64,000 bases of DNA from Burkholderiales bacterium (GCA_016223165.1 JACRPO010000009.1:248001-312000), one strand, 5' to 3'; shown: positions 26,157 to 35,769, counted from the stretch's first letter. Numbers and translations are program-made. The notes: generated from the letters alone by a model not told the origin.

Positions 26157-28529
26157 TCAGCCCGCGGCGAGCCGCCAGGCCGCGGCGGCGCTGCGCAGGC
26201 GCTCCGAGAGGTGCAGCGCGAGGTTGCGGTAGATCTGCGCCGCCACCGCCGGCTGATCGTGCTGCAGCTCCTGCAGCAGCGCGGCCGGCAGCTGCCACAC
26301 CGTGCTCGCCTCGTCGGCGCGGGCGTCGGCGGTGCGGCCGCCGCCGTCGAGCACGGCGGTCTCGCCGAAGCACATGCCGGGCGAGAAGCTCACGAAACGC
26401 TGGCCGCGTGCGCGGTCGAGCACGCTCACGGACCCCTCGGTCAGCAGGTAGATCGCGTCGCCGGGGTCGCCTTCGCCGAACAGGCGCTCGCCCGCTTGCA
26501 GGCGGCGCTCGGCCAGGCGCGGCAGCAGCGCCGCCAGGGCCGGTGCGGGCAGCCCTTCCAGCAGCGCGTTGCGCGCCAGCGGCACCGCAAGGCCGGCCGG
26601 GTCCGCGCCCTCGCGCTGCAGCAGCGTGCGCTCGGCCGCCTCGATCGCGTGGTCGGCGTCGGGGTTCAGTTGCCAGGGCATCGGTCCGCCGTCCGCCGGC
26701 CGCAGCATCCCTTGCGCCTGCAGCGCACGCCCGTGGCGGTTGTCGACGGTGACGCCGGCCAGCAGCAGCGTGACGCCGCCACCCTCGAGCCGCTCGCGCA
26801 GCATCGCCAGCCCGACCGCGCCCGAGGCGTCGATTGTGCTCACGCGCCGCAGGTCGAGCACCAGGAAGCCGCGGCCCTGCCCGGCCGGCCCGGCCCGACC
26901 GGCCAGCGCCGCCTGCCCCGCCTGCACGGCCTCCTGCGCCAGCCGGTCGGCATTGCCGAAGAAGAGCGCCCCTTCCAGCTCGATGACCTCGATGCGCGGG
27001 CGCAGCCGCTGCAGGCGCGCCTCGAACACCGGCGGATAGACGCGGCGGCTCGCCACCTCGGCGGCGCTGTAGCGCAGGCGCACCAGCGAGCGGTGGAGCG
27101 CGCGCATGAAGATGAGCATCGACAGCAGCACGCCGACACCCACGGCCGCGACGAACCCCGCGGCGAGCGTGACGACGCAGACGATGGCCGCGATGACGAG
27201 GCTCCACTGCAGCTCGGCGGTGCGTTCGCCGCGCCACCACTCCAGCACGAGCCGCCGCGTCCAGCGGTCCACCAGCCCCCAAGCCAGCATGACCACGATG
27301 CCGGCCACCACCGCCAGCGGCACGCCGGCGAGCCAGGGCAGCGCGAGCGCGAAGACGAGTGCCAGCATGACGCAGCTCAGGGCCACCGCGCGGGCGCCGC
27401 GTCCGCCGGCCGAGAGCGTGGTCATGGCGCGCAGGCGCAGGTAGGTGACAGGCAGGCCGCCGACGAGGCCGATGGCGACGTTGGCCAGCCCGAGCGCGAC
27501 CAGTTCGCGGTTGGTGTCGGTGCGTCGTCTCAGCCGCTGGTCGATCGCCGCCAGGTTGAGCGCCGACTCCAGCCCGCCGATCAGCGCCACCAGCAACGCG
27601 GTGGTCGCCAGCGTCGACGCGTGCCGCGACAGCGCGGCGAGCGCCGGCGCATCGGCGAGGGCCAACGCCGCCTCGGGCCGCGGCAGGCCGGCGCTGAGGG
27701 CGCCGAAGGTCTGCAGCGCACAGGTGCCGGCCGGGGCCCCGCCGGTGCAGGCCGTCTGCAGGGCCAGCACGAGCGCCGTGCCCAGCACGAGCGCGGCGAG
27801 ACCGGCCGGCACGCGTGGCCAGCGCCATGCCACGGCCGCCATCACGGTCGCCGAGAGGAGGGTCGCGACCAACGCCGGCCAATGCCATTGCGCGAGCGCG
27901 CCGAAGCCCCGGCGCGCCAGCTCGTCGGCCGCGACGCCGGCGATGACGGGCAGCTGCGACAACACCATCAGCACGGCCACGCCGTTCATGAACCCGGCCA
28001 GCACCGGCTGCGGCACGAAGCGCACCAGCGCACCGGCGCGCATCAGCCCGAACAGCACGAGCACCGCGCCGCTGCCCATGACGGCGAGGCCGGTGGCGGC
28101 GAGCAGCAGGGCTGCGCCGCCCGGGGTGGCCGGATGCAGCGCGCTGTCCTGCACCAGCCGCGCCACGCAGGCACCGAGCAGCAGCGCCGTCGACGAGCTC
28201 GGCGCGGCGGCGGGCATGGGCGCGCGGCTCGCCAACAGGTAGACCAGCGCACCGAGCACGAGGGCGACGATCGCCCCCGAGACACCCATCTGCACCGCGG
28301 CCAGGCCGGCAGCCCCGAAGGCGACGACACCCCAGCTGGCCGCCATCGGCAGCATGGCCACCGTGGCGTTGAGCGCGCCGAGCGCATCGCCCGACCAGGC
28401 GCCGGTGCCTGCCGGCGTGGGTGCCGGCATGGGCGCCGGCATGGGCGCCGGTGTGGGTGGCGGCGAGGGTGGCGGCATGGGCGCCGGTACGGGCCCAGGC
28501 ACGGGCGCCGGAACCGCGGCCGGCTTCAT
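26157..28529 (-). CDS. SulP-family anion transporter with STAS and C-terminal cyclic-nucleotide-binding domain
   Basis: Multi-TM SulP core, STAS segment GRGFLVLDLRRVSTIDASGAVGLAMLRERLE, CNBD segment LQAGERLFGEGDPGDAIYLLTEGSVSVLDRARGQRFVSFSPGMCFGETAVLDGGGRTADARADEASTVWQLP. Confidence 0.9.
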   Translation of the reverse strand: MKPAAVPAPVPGPVPAPMPPPSPPPTPAPMPAPMPAPTPAGTGAWSGDALGALNATVAMLPMAASWGVVAFGAAGLAAVQMGVSGAIVALVLGALVYLLASRAPMPAAAPSSSTALLLGACVARLVQDSALHPATPGGAALLLAATGLAVMGSGAVLVLFGLMRAGALVRFVPQPVLAGFMNGVAVLMVLSQLPVIAGVAADELARRGFGALAQWHWPALVATLLSATVMAAVAWRWPRVPAGLAALVLGTALVLALQTACTGGAPAGTCALQTFGALSAGLPRPEAALALADAPALAALSRHASTLATTALLVALIGGLESALNLAAIDQRLRRRTDTNRELVALGLANVAIGLVGGLPVTYLRLRAMTTLSAGGRGARAVALSCVMLALVFALALPWLAGVPLAVVAGIVVMLAWGLVDRWTRRLVLEWWRGERTAELQWSLVIAAIVCVVTLAAGFVAAVGVGVLLSMLIFMRALHRSLVRLRYSAAEVASRRVYPPVFEARLQRLRPRIEVIELEGALFFGNADRLAQEAVQAGQAALAGRAGPAGQGRGFLVLDLRRVSTIDASGAVGLAMLRERLEGGGVTLLLAGVTVDNRHGRALQAQGMLRPADGGPMPWQLNPDADHAIEAAERTLLQREGADPAGLAVPLARNALLEGLPAPALAALLPRLAERRLQAGERLFGEGDPGDAIYLLTEGSVSVLDRARGQRFVSFSPGMCFGETAVLDGGGRTADARADEASTVWQLPAALLQELQHDQPAVAAQIYRNLALHLSERLRSAAAAWRLAAG
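28417..28512. repeat. 12-bp tandem repeat (8 degenerate units) encoding the Pro-rich N-terminus of the SulP protein
   Basis: Units gtgggtgccggc / atgggcgccggc / atgggcgccggt / gtgggtggcggc / gagggtggcggc / atgggcgccggt / acgggcccaggc / acgggcgccgga. Confidence 0.85.
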
Positions 28530-31500
28530 GCTCCGCCCCCGCCTGGCGACGCGGCGGTGGCGCGCGGCGGGCCTTCGGCCACGCGGCGCCGCAAGGCGGC
28601 CCAGTGCGGCAAGGCCTGCACGCGGCTGCGCGCCAGGTCATCGGGCAACTGGGCCAGCTGCTCCTGCAAGCGCAGCTGCAGATGGCCCAGCAGGCCCGCG
28701 GCACGGTCGTCGGCCACGTCGGCCGCGTCGGCCGCGTCGGCCACGCCGGCCACCCCTGCACGAGCATCGAGCACGCGCACGCAGGTCAGCAGCGCATCGG
28801 GGTCCAGCTGACGGTAGCCGGCGTCGCCCGCGTTGGAGGCCGTGGCCAACACCTCGTCGACGGCGCGCAGCGCATCGGCCGCGCGGCCACCGGCGAGGTC
28901 GAGGGCGGCGATCTCGCAGCGCATCTGCGCGACCTCCGGCTCGCGTCCCTGGGCCGCGTACAGATCGAGGGCCCGCTGCAACGCCGCTCGGGCGCCATCG
29001 GCGTCACCGCGCGCCGCGGCCACGTGTCCCAGGCACTGGTGCACCAGCGGCCGCACGAAGTCGTTGCCGGCGGCCTGCACCAGGCGCATGGCCTGGTCGG
29101 CCGCGTCCTGGGCGCCGGCGATTTCACCCAGGGCCAGAGCGGACTGCGCCACATCGAGCAGCGCCGTCGTCTGCAGGCGCGGCATCGCGAGCTCCAGCGC
29201 GCACTCGAGTGCCTGCTGCGCCGTGGCGCGTGCCTCCTGCCACGCGCCCAGTTCGTGCTGCGCCCTGTACAGCAGCTGCAGCAGGATGTAGCGGTCGTGC
29301 GGCAGCGGCCGCGGCCGGCGGGCCAGGCTCGCGAGGCCGCGCTCGGCCGCGCGCGCCGCCTCGGCATGGCGCTCCTGCAGCGCCAGCGCATGGATCTCGA
29401 TGCTGCGCAGCTGCAGCTCGTAGCCGTCGTAGCCGCCCTGCGACCCCGGCAGCAGCGCCGTGCGGCGCGCCTGCTCCAGGGCCTCGGCCAGGTGCGGCTC
29501 GGCGCGCACGAAGTCACGCCGCCCGACGGCCAGCCAGGCCAGCTCGCCGTGCGCCAGGGTGAGCGGCGGAGCAGCGGCGGGATCGGTGCTGTGCGCCAGC
29601 AGCGCGACCGCCTGCTCGGCCAGCCGCTGCGCGTCTTCGGCGCGGCCTTCGTGGTCGGCCCGCAGCATCTTCGCCGTGGCGAGGTCGGCGCGCATGACGT
29701 CGTCGTCGCAGGCCTCGGCCCATTCGTGCATCGCCTGCGCCGCCCGCCCGGCCTCCTCGCGGCGCTCCTGGCGGTCGAAGACGATATGGCGCCCGTGCAG
29801 CAGGCGGAAGCGGTGGCGCGGCGCGGTGAGCGCCGGTTGCGCCAGCGCCCGGTCGATGAGCCTCAGCGCGGCGTCGTGGGCGAAGCGGGCCTCGGCGTCG
29901 CGGCGCGCGCGATCGTAGAACTCGAGCGCCCTCGCGCTGTCGCCGGCGCGCTCGTAGTGCTCGGCGGTGATGACGACGAACTCGCGCTCGCGCCCGACGG
30001 CGCGTGCCGCCAGCCAGCGCGCCGCGCGCGCGTGGCCCTCGCGCCTGGCGGCCTTGAGCACGGTGCCGTACGTCACGTCGTGCAGCAGCTGGTGCTGGAA
30101 GGCGTATTCGTCGCTCTGCCCGAAGGCGCTCGCCTGCCGGCGCACGAGCAGGCCGCGATGCATCAGCACCGGCAGCGCCGCGGGCGCCGCCGCATCCAGC
30201 TCGGCCAGCGCCGACGACCAGAAGACCGGCCCGACGATGCTCGCCTGCTGCAGCGCCGCGAGCTCGGCGGCGGGGAGCGCATCGAGGCGCGCCTGCAGCA
30301 CGCCCAGCAGCGTCTCGGGCACGCGCAACTCGCTCAGCCGCTCGGCCACCAGGCGCCAGGGGCGCGTGCGCGTGTCGATGACGCCGTCGTCGATGAGCAT
30401 GCGCACCAGCTCTTCCATGAAGAACGGGTTGCCGCCGGCGCGCTGCAGCAGCAGCTGGCGCAGCGGCTCGGGCGCGCCCTGCATGGCGCCCAGCAGGGCA
30501 TCGGCCAGCGCGGTGCAGGAGGCATCGCCGAGCGGGGGCAGATGCACGTGCTGCCGCTCCATCTCGGGCGTCTCGGCCGGCAGCGCCCGCGCCTCCGCCC
30601 AGCCGGGGCGCGCCAGGATCAGCAGCAGCAGCGGCACCGGCGCCGGCTGCGCCAGCGACTTCACGAAGTCCAGCGAGGCCTCGTCGGCCCAGTGCAGGTC
30701 CTCGAAGACGAGCAGCAGCGGCGTGCTCGCGGCCACCGCGCGCAGCGCCTCGCCCAGCGCGCCGAAGGCCTGCTCGCGCAGCTCGCGCGCGCCCAGCGCC
30801 TGCACCGCAGCGACGGCGCCGAAGTCCAGGCCCACGAGCTGGCCGACGCGCTGGGCACGCGCCTGCGCATCGGCGCCCAGCCAGGGGCCGAGGCCGCCGA
30901 CCAGCCGCGCCCGCGCCTCGTCGGCGGTGAGGTCGTCGAAGATGCCCAGCCAGCGCGCCAGCAACTGGCGCAGCAGGCCATAGGCCTGCAGCTCGCTGCT
31001 CGGCTGCGCGCGCACGCGCAGGCAGTGCACGGCGTGCGCCGTGGCTGCCGTGACGGACCGCGGGCGCGGCGGCGCCCCTTCGATCGCGCCCACGCGCTTG
31101 AGCAGTTCGCGGCGCAGGCGTGTCTTGCCCATGCCCGCCTCGCCGGTGACCACCGCCAGCGCCGCCCGCCGCGTGCGCACGCTGCGCTCGCACAGGCCGA
31201 GCAGGCCCTGCAAGGCCGGCTCGCGGCCGACCATCGGCGTCGCCAGGCCCTCGATGCCGCGGCGCACCGTGCGCTCGCCCTCGTCCTCGTCGCGCTTCAC
31301 GAGAAAGGTGACGAGCGGCTCCTCGAGACCCTTGACCACGAGCGGCGGCTGGGCCTCCAGGCGGAAGAGCCCGCGCACCTGCTCGCGCGTCTCTCGGCTG
31401 ATGCGCAGGCGCCCGACCGGCGCGCTCTGCTCCATGCGCGCGGCCAGGTGCACGGCGTGCCCGATGGCGCCGCGCTCTTCGTCGACACCGTCGCCGAGCA

Positions 31501-32041
31501 GCACCATGCCGGTGTGGATGCCCGCGCGCACGCCGAAGCGCGCAATGCCGAGCGGCCGCGCCACGCGTTCGGCGTGCTCGGCCGCCGCCTCGAGGATGCG
31601 CAGGCCGGCGCGCACGGCCTGCGCGGCATCGTCCTCGCGCAGGCGCAGCGAGCCGAAGGCCGCCTTCAGGCCGTCGCCGGTGAAGCGCAGCACCTGCCCG
31701 CCGTGCGCGCGCACGATGCGCGCGAAGGCCTCGAGCGCGTCGCTCACCAGCGCCAGCGCGTCCTCGGCGCCGACGCGCTCGAGCATCGCCGTCGAATCGG
31801 CCACGTCGACGAAGAGCACGCTCACCAGCCGCAGCCGCGGCGCCTGCGCCTGCGGCTGCGCCTGCTGCGCCAGCGGTGCCTCGGGCGACTGCTGCGCCTG
31901 TGTCGCCTGCATCGCCTGTGTAGCTTGCTTCGCGTTCGCGCGCAGCGCCCCCACGGCGGCGTCGACGGCGGCGTCGCCCAGCGCACTGCGCTGCGCCTGC
32001 AACTGTGCGATGGCGGTTTCGAGTGGGCTCGGCTCAGTCAT
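28526..32041 (-). CDS. Class III nucleotide cyclase-homology / AAA-type ATPase / TPR signalling protein
   Basis: LVSVLFVDVADSTAMLERVG...VLRFTGDGLKAAFG...GAIGHAVHLAARMEQ (cyclase homology), VVTGEAGMGKTRLRREL (Walker A), LLLVFEDLHWADEASLDF (Walker B), long C-terminal TPR region. Confidence 0.9.
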   Translation of the reverse strand: MTEPSPLETAIAQLQAQRSALGDAAVDAAVGALRANAKQATQAMQATQAQQSPEAPLAQQAQPQAQAPRLRLVSVLFVDVADSTAMLERVGAEDALALVSDALEAFARIVRAHGGQVLRFTGDGLKAAFGSLRLREDDAAQAVRAGLRILEAAAEHAERVARPLGIARFGVRAGIHTGMVLLGDGVDEERGAIGHAVHLAARMEQSAPVGRLRISRETREQVRGLFRLEAQPPLVVKGLEEPLVTFLVKRDEDEGERTVRRGIEGLATPMVGREPALQGLLGLCERSVRTRRAALAVVTGEAGMGKTRLRRELLKRVGAIEGAPPRPRSVTAATAHAVHCLRVRAQPSSELQAYGLLRQLLARWLGIFDDLTADEARARLVGGLGPWLGADAQARAQRVGQLVGLDFGAVAAVQALGARELREQAFGALGEALRAVAASTPLLLVFEDLHWADEASLDFVKSLAQPAPVPLLLLILARPGWAEARALPAETPEMERQHVHLPPLGDASCTALADALLGAMQGAPEPLRQLLLQRAGGNPFFMEELVRMLIDDGVIDTRTRPWRLVAERLSELRVPETLLGVLQARLDALPAAELAALQQASIVGPVFWSSALAELDAAAPAALPVLMHRGLLVRRQASAFGQSDEYAFQHQLLHDVTYGTVLKAARREGHARAARWLAARAVGREREFVVITAEHYERAGDSARALEFYDRARRDAEARFAHDAALRLIDRALAQPALTAPRHRFRLLHGRHIVFDRQERREEAGRAAQAMHEWAEACDDDVMRADLATAKMLRADHEGRAEDAQRLAEQAVALLAHSTDPAAAPPLTLAHGELAWLAVGRRDFVRAEPHLAEALEQARRTALLPGSQGGYDGYELQLRSIEIHALALQERHAEAARAAERGLASLARRPRPLPHDRYILLQLLYRAQHELGAWQEARATAQQALECALELAMPRLQTTALLDVAQSALALGEIAGAQDAADQAMRLVQAAGNDFVRPLVHQCLGHVAAARGDADGARAALQRALDLYAAQGREPEVAQMRCEIAALDLAGGRAADALRAVDEVLATASNAGDAGYRQLDPDALLTCVRVLDARAGVAGVADAADAADVADDRAAGLLGHLQLRLQEQLAQLPDDLARSRVQALPHWAALRRRVAEGPPRATAASPGGGGA

Positions 32042-32227
32042 GCGCGGGCGGGTCACATCGATGGGGTGGTCGATGGCGTGGTTGCGGCCGTTCGCGCCCG
32101 GCGAAGGACCCCGTGGGTGACTCCTTTTGCCGTCGCGCCGCCGGCCACGCAAGCCGGGCTTTCCCGAGCGGGCCGGGCCTCGACCCGCCACGCGACAGGG
32201 GCCGCACCGGCGGCCGAGAATCATCGC

Positions 32228-33175
32228 ATGACCAGCTCATCGATCCCCGCCGCCACGGCCCTCGGCGGCACCGCCTTCGCCACGCTGCTGCTCATCGCCC
32301 TGATGATGGGCGGCAACCACGTCGCCGCGCGCATCGCCTTCGACCACGGCGTCGACGTGGTCACCGCGGTGTGCTTTCGCAGCGGCATCACCGCGCTCGT
32401 CGTCGCCTTCATCGTCTGGCGCCAGCGCGTGCCGCTGGCGCTGCAGGCCGGGCACCGCTGGTCGCTGCCGGCCATCGGCGTGCTGATCGCGCTGCAGAGC
32501 TATTGCCTGTATTCCGCGGTGGCGCGGCTGCCGGTGGCGCTGGCGCTGCTGGCCTTCAACCTCTATCCGCTGTGCACGGCCTTGTGGGCGCGCGTGCTCT
32601 ACGGCCACCGCGCCGAGCGGCGCGTGCTGCTGGCGATGCCCGTCATCCTCGCCGGCCTGGCGCTGGCGCTTGATGTGTTCGGCGCCGCCTCGGGCCTGGG
32701 CGCCGGCGCGCACTGGGGGCGCATCGGCGCTGGCGTCGCCTTCGCGGTGGCCGCGGCGGTGATCTTCGGCCTCGCGCTCGTGCTCACGCAGCACGAGGCG
32801 GGCACGCTCGACGGCCGCGTGCGCACCGCGAGCACGATGGCGCTGGTCGGCCTCATCGCCGGCGCCGCAGCGCTCGTGCAGGGCGGCTTTCACCTGCCGT
32901 CGGCACCCCCCGGCTGGTGGGGGCTGGCGACGCTGACCTTCCTCTACGGCACCGCGTTCACGATCATGTTCACGGTGCTGCCGAAACTCGGCGTCGTCGG
33001 CAACTCGGCGATCATGAACGTCGAGCCGATCTTCGCGCTCGTGCTCGCCTGGGCCATCCTCGGGCAGCGCATCGCGGCGATGCAGGTGGGTGGGGGGCTC
33101 GTGGTCGTTGGGTGCGTGGTGTGGCTGGGGCTGCGGAGGACGAGCACGGTCAGGGCGACGCCGGCACCACGGTGA
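32228..33175 (+). CDS. DMT-superfamily (EamA) transporter
   Basis: MTSSSIPAATALGGTAFATLLLIALMMGGNHVAARIAF...; ten hydrophobic segments; ...FLYGTAFTIMFTVLPKLGVVGNSAIMNVEPIFALVLAWAILGQRI. Confidence 0.88.
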   Translation: MTSSSIPAATALGGTAFATLLLIALMMGGNHVAARIAFDHGVDVVTAVCFRSGITALVVAFIVWRQRVPLALQAGHRWSLPAIGVLIALQSYCLYSAVARLPVALALLAFNLYPLCTALWARVLYGHRAERRVLLAMPVILAGLALALDVFGAASGLGAGAHWGRIGAGVAFAVAAAVIFGLALVLTQHEAGTLDGRVRTASTMALVGLIAGAAALVQGGFHLPSAPPGWWGLATLTFLYGTAFTIMFTVLPKLGVVGNSAIMNVEPIFALVLAWAILGQRIAAMQVGGGLVVVGCVVWLGLRRTSTVRATPAPR

Positions 33176-33287
33176 ACTCGATGCGACGGTTCTTGGGCAT
33201 CAAGACCTTGATCGTGCCCCCGACGTTGTGCACCCCCGCACCCTGCACCTGCGCCATCGTGGCGTTGACGCGGGCCCGGCGCGCACT
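33150..33287 (-). pseudogene. OmpA-family C-terminal fragment
   Basis: Minus strand translates ARRARVNATMAQVQGAGVHNVGGTIKVLMPKNRRIEFTVVPASP-stop; NRRIEFTVV is the OmpA-like C-terminal motif; no full-length ORF upstream; overlaps the EamA 3' end. Confidence 0.55.
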
Positions 33288-33338
33288 GAGATGGGATCGG
33301 CGCGGCGGCGTCGGCCGATGAGGTGATCCGCCTGACCC

Positions 33339-34841
33339 TCACGGGAACCGCGTCAACGGCGTGCCATTGACGCTCACCGCAGTAAGGACCTGGGTGGTGT
33401 TGGCCGTTTGCGTCTTGACGTTGACGCCATAGCCGACCATCAGCCAGTTCGTCTGGGCCGAGCCGCCGGCAACTTGCTCGGTGACCTTGCACGTCAAGAA
33501 AGTGCCGCCGGGCACCGTGATCGTCTCCGTGCCATGAAAGGTGTAGGTCGTGGTCGTCGTCTCGGTTGAGGTCGCCGGCGCGCCAGCCACACCGTTGACT
33601 ACGGTCACCATGGTGGTGTCCGCTGTTGCTGTCACCGTTTCGCTCTGGCCGGCCGCGAGCGCATAGACGGGGTAGCGTGCCGGCTGCCGCCCCACGATCG
33701 TCACCTCGGTGTAGTTGTTGGGGTCGATGCCCAGGCGCACGATGGAGCCATACGGCGTGAGTAGGCGGCTCGTCGTGTCGTAGCTGGAGAAGACGCGTGT
33801 GATCGCGGGGAAGAAGGTTCCGCTCGTGTCCAACTTCGCCTCGAACGCCGCGCGCCCCTGGAACGTCGATGCGCCCACGATGGTCAACGTGGCAGACTGC
33901 GGCGTGCCGACCACCCCATTGACCGCGAGCGCCCAATCGGACCGCAGCACCATACCTGCGGGCAGCACGTTTGCGGGCACGCAAGTCGTGGGGATGGTGC
34001 CCGTGCCGCCGCCTCCGCCGCCCGTCCCAGCGTTCACCGTCAACGTGACAGCGTCGCTCATCACCGAGCCTGACGTGTTGCTCACCACCACGCGGTACTT
34101 GCGGCCGGAATCGCCCGTGCTGGTCGCCGGCATCGTGTAGCTCGCGGCTGTTGCGCCGGCGATGTCGTTGAAGGTCGTGCCGCCATCGGTGCTGAGCTGC
34201 CATTGGTAGTCCGGCGCGGGTACGCCGCTGGCGGCCACGGTGAAGGTGGCGGCTGCCGGCACGGTCACGCTCTGGTCGGTCGGCTGCTGCGTGATCGCGG
34301 GCGCACTGCCGCTCATGCCGTTGACGGTCAAGGTCGCGGCGCCGCTGGTCACGAGGCCCGCACCGTTCTGAATTGCCACGCGAAACTGATGCCCGTTCAT
34401 CGCCGCATCGACCACGGCGACGGTGAAGCTCGAGCCGGAAGCCCCACTGATGGCCTGCCACGTGACGCCGCCGGAGGTACTGCGGGACCAGGCGTAGTTC
34501 AGGCCGCCCCCGGTGGCCGTGACGGTAAAGGTCGCCGTCGCGCCGACTGGCGCCGAGACTGAAGTTGGTTGAGCCGTTATGACCGGCGCCGTAACCACCG
34601 GCGGCGTCGCTGCAGAAGGCTCCTCACCACCACCTCCGCCGCCGCAACCCGGAAGCAGCAGGACGAGCGCGAGCCACGCGCAAAGCAAACGCCAGCCTCG
34701 CCGCAAGGCGCCGCGCGCGCCGTGTTCACGCGCCGTTGCGGTGCGCCGCGCGGAATCTGCGCCCGCCAACGCCCGGCCTCCCCCGTCGACTGCGCCTCCC
34801 AGCGCGCGCGGCTCTCCCTGCTCGACAGCGATCGATGTCAT
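33339..34841 (-). CDS. Secreted lipoprotein with tandem Ig-like domains
   Basis: Lipobox-like LALVLLLPGCGGGGGG; repeated ITAQPTSVSAPVGATATFTVTATGGGLNYAWSRS / ITQQPTDQSVTVPAAATFTVAASGVPAPDYQWQLS. Confidence 0.82.
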   Translation of the reverse strand: MTSIAVEQGEPRALGGAVDGGGRALAGADSARRTATAREHGARGALRRGWRLLCAWLALVLLLPGCGGGGGGEEPSAATPPVVTAPVITAQPTSVSAPVGATATFTVTATGGGLNYAWSRSTSGGVTWQAISGASGSSFTVAVVDAAMNGHQFRVAIQNGAGLVTSGAATLTVNGMSGSAPAITQQPTDQSVTVPAAATFTVAASGVPAPDYQWQLSTDGGTTFNDIAGATAASYTMPATSTGDSGRKYRVVVSNTSGSVMSDAVTLTVNAGTGGGGGGTGTIPTTCVPANVLPAGMVLRSDWALAVNGVVGTPQSATLTIVGASTFQGRAAFEAKLDTSGTFFPAITRVFSSYDTTSRLLTPYGSIVRLGIDPNNYTEVTIVGRQPARYPVYALAAGQSETVTATADTTMVTVVNGVAGAPATSTETTTTTYTFHGTETITVPGGTFLTCKVTEQVAGGSAQTNWLMVGYGVNVKTQTANTTQVLTAVSVNGTPLTRFP

Positions 34842-35001
34842 GTCCGGCTCTCCCCGTTCGTCCTTGGCGTGCAGGCAGCCCGGGCCAGCGTGCCGGAACC
34901 GGCCCGCGCCGTCCTCGCGGAAACCTCACGGCCGCACGTTTCGCGTTCCAACGTACGCCGGTCGCCGCGGTCGGTGCCTGCGTGGGCGCAGTGCACTCAG
35001 C

Positions 35002-35769
35002 TCAGAAGAACCCGGACAGCGCGTAGGCGGTCTTGTTGAACAGCTGGTCCTGAGCTTCCTCGAGCTTGAGGTTGGCCTTGTTCGCCGTGGTCACGACCCT
35101 CGTCCTGTATTCCTTGCGGTCGGTCACCTCGGACACGCGCTGCTGGCTCGAGCCCGCGTCGGAGACTCTGGTGTCGATCTGCGAGTCGCGGCGCACGAGA
35201 ACGCCCTTTGCGGCGCGTTCCTTCACCGAGACATCGCACACCAGCATGTAGGTCACGTCCTTGACGAGGCTGTTGGCGATCAACGAGCCACCGGCCATCA
35301 GGGCTGTGCCAGCCAGGCCGCCGACGGCAGCGCTGCGGCCACTGCCGTTCCGTCCTCCGACCAGGACGCCCGCCGCCCCAGCCAAGGCGGTCTCGCCCTG
35401 GTAGCCCGTATTCAGCGCTGCCTGGGCGGCGGTGGGGTCGGCGATTTCGAGATTGAGGACGTAGATCGACAGCATGTACTGCGCCGCATCGGGATCGTCG
35501 ACGATGCGGTACCCGTTCTCGTTGCGCGCAAACTCGTCCCGGACGAACTTGCCGAACGCGCGGCGGTCGAACTCCTGCACGCCGCTGCGTACGTCGACGT
35601 ACACCAATCGCTTCTCGCGCGGTACAGGCTCGACGAAGATGGCCGTGCTGGTCTTCGACTGCACCACCAGATCCTTCTTGCTTAGGGCGACCTGCGTCGC
35701 TGCGCAGCCCGCGAGCGTTACCACGGCGGTCAGTACCGCCACCAGTTTCATTGTGCGCGTTGCGTTCAT
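35002..35769 (-). CDS. traT: TraT-like complement resistance / surface exclusion lipoprotein
   Basis: MKLVAVLTAVVTLAGCAATQVALSKKDLVVQSKTSTAIFVEPVPREKRLVYVDVRS... SLIANSLVKDVTYMLVCDVSVKERA..., typical TraT layout. Confidence 0.85.
   Translation of the reverse strand: MNATRTMKLVAVLTAVVTLAGCAATQVALSKKDLVVQSKTSTAIFVEPVPREKRLVYVDVRSGVQEFDRRAFGKFVRDEFARNENGYRIVDDPDAAQYMLSIYVLNLEIADPTAAQAALNTGYQGETALAGAAGVLVGGRNGSGRSAAVGGLAGTALMAGGSLIANSLVKDVTYMLVCDVSVKERAAKGVLVRRDSQIDTRVSDAGSSQQRVSEVTDRKEYRTRVVTTANKANLKLEEAQDQLFNKTAYALSGFF

Noticed and set aside
25578-28811. 1077-aa plus-strand ORF rich in His/Gln/Arg
   Set aside because: Shadow of the SulP/nucleotidyltransferase coding strand; no domain.
28421-32227. 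N-terminal part of the 1584-aa plus-strand ORF ending in the EamA transporter
   Set aside because: Only the part from ATG 32228 onward is coding (EamA); upstream part is antisense to the cyclase gene.
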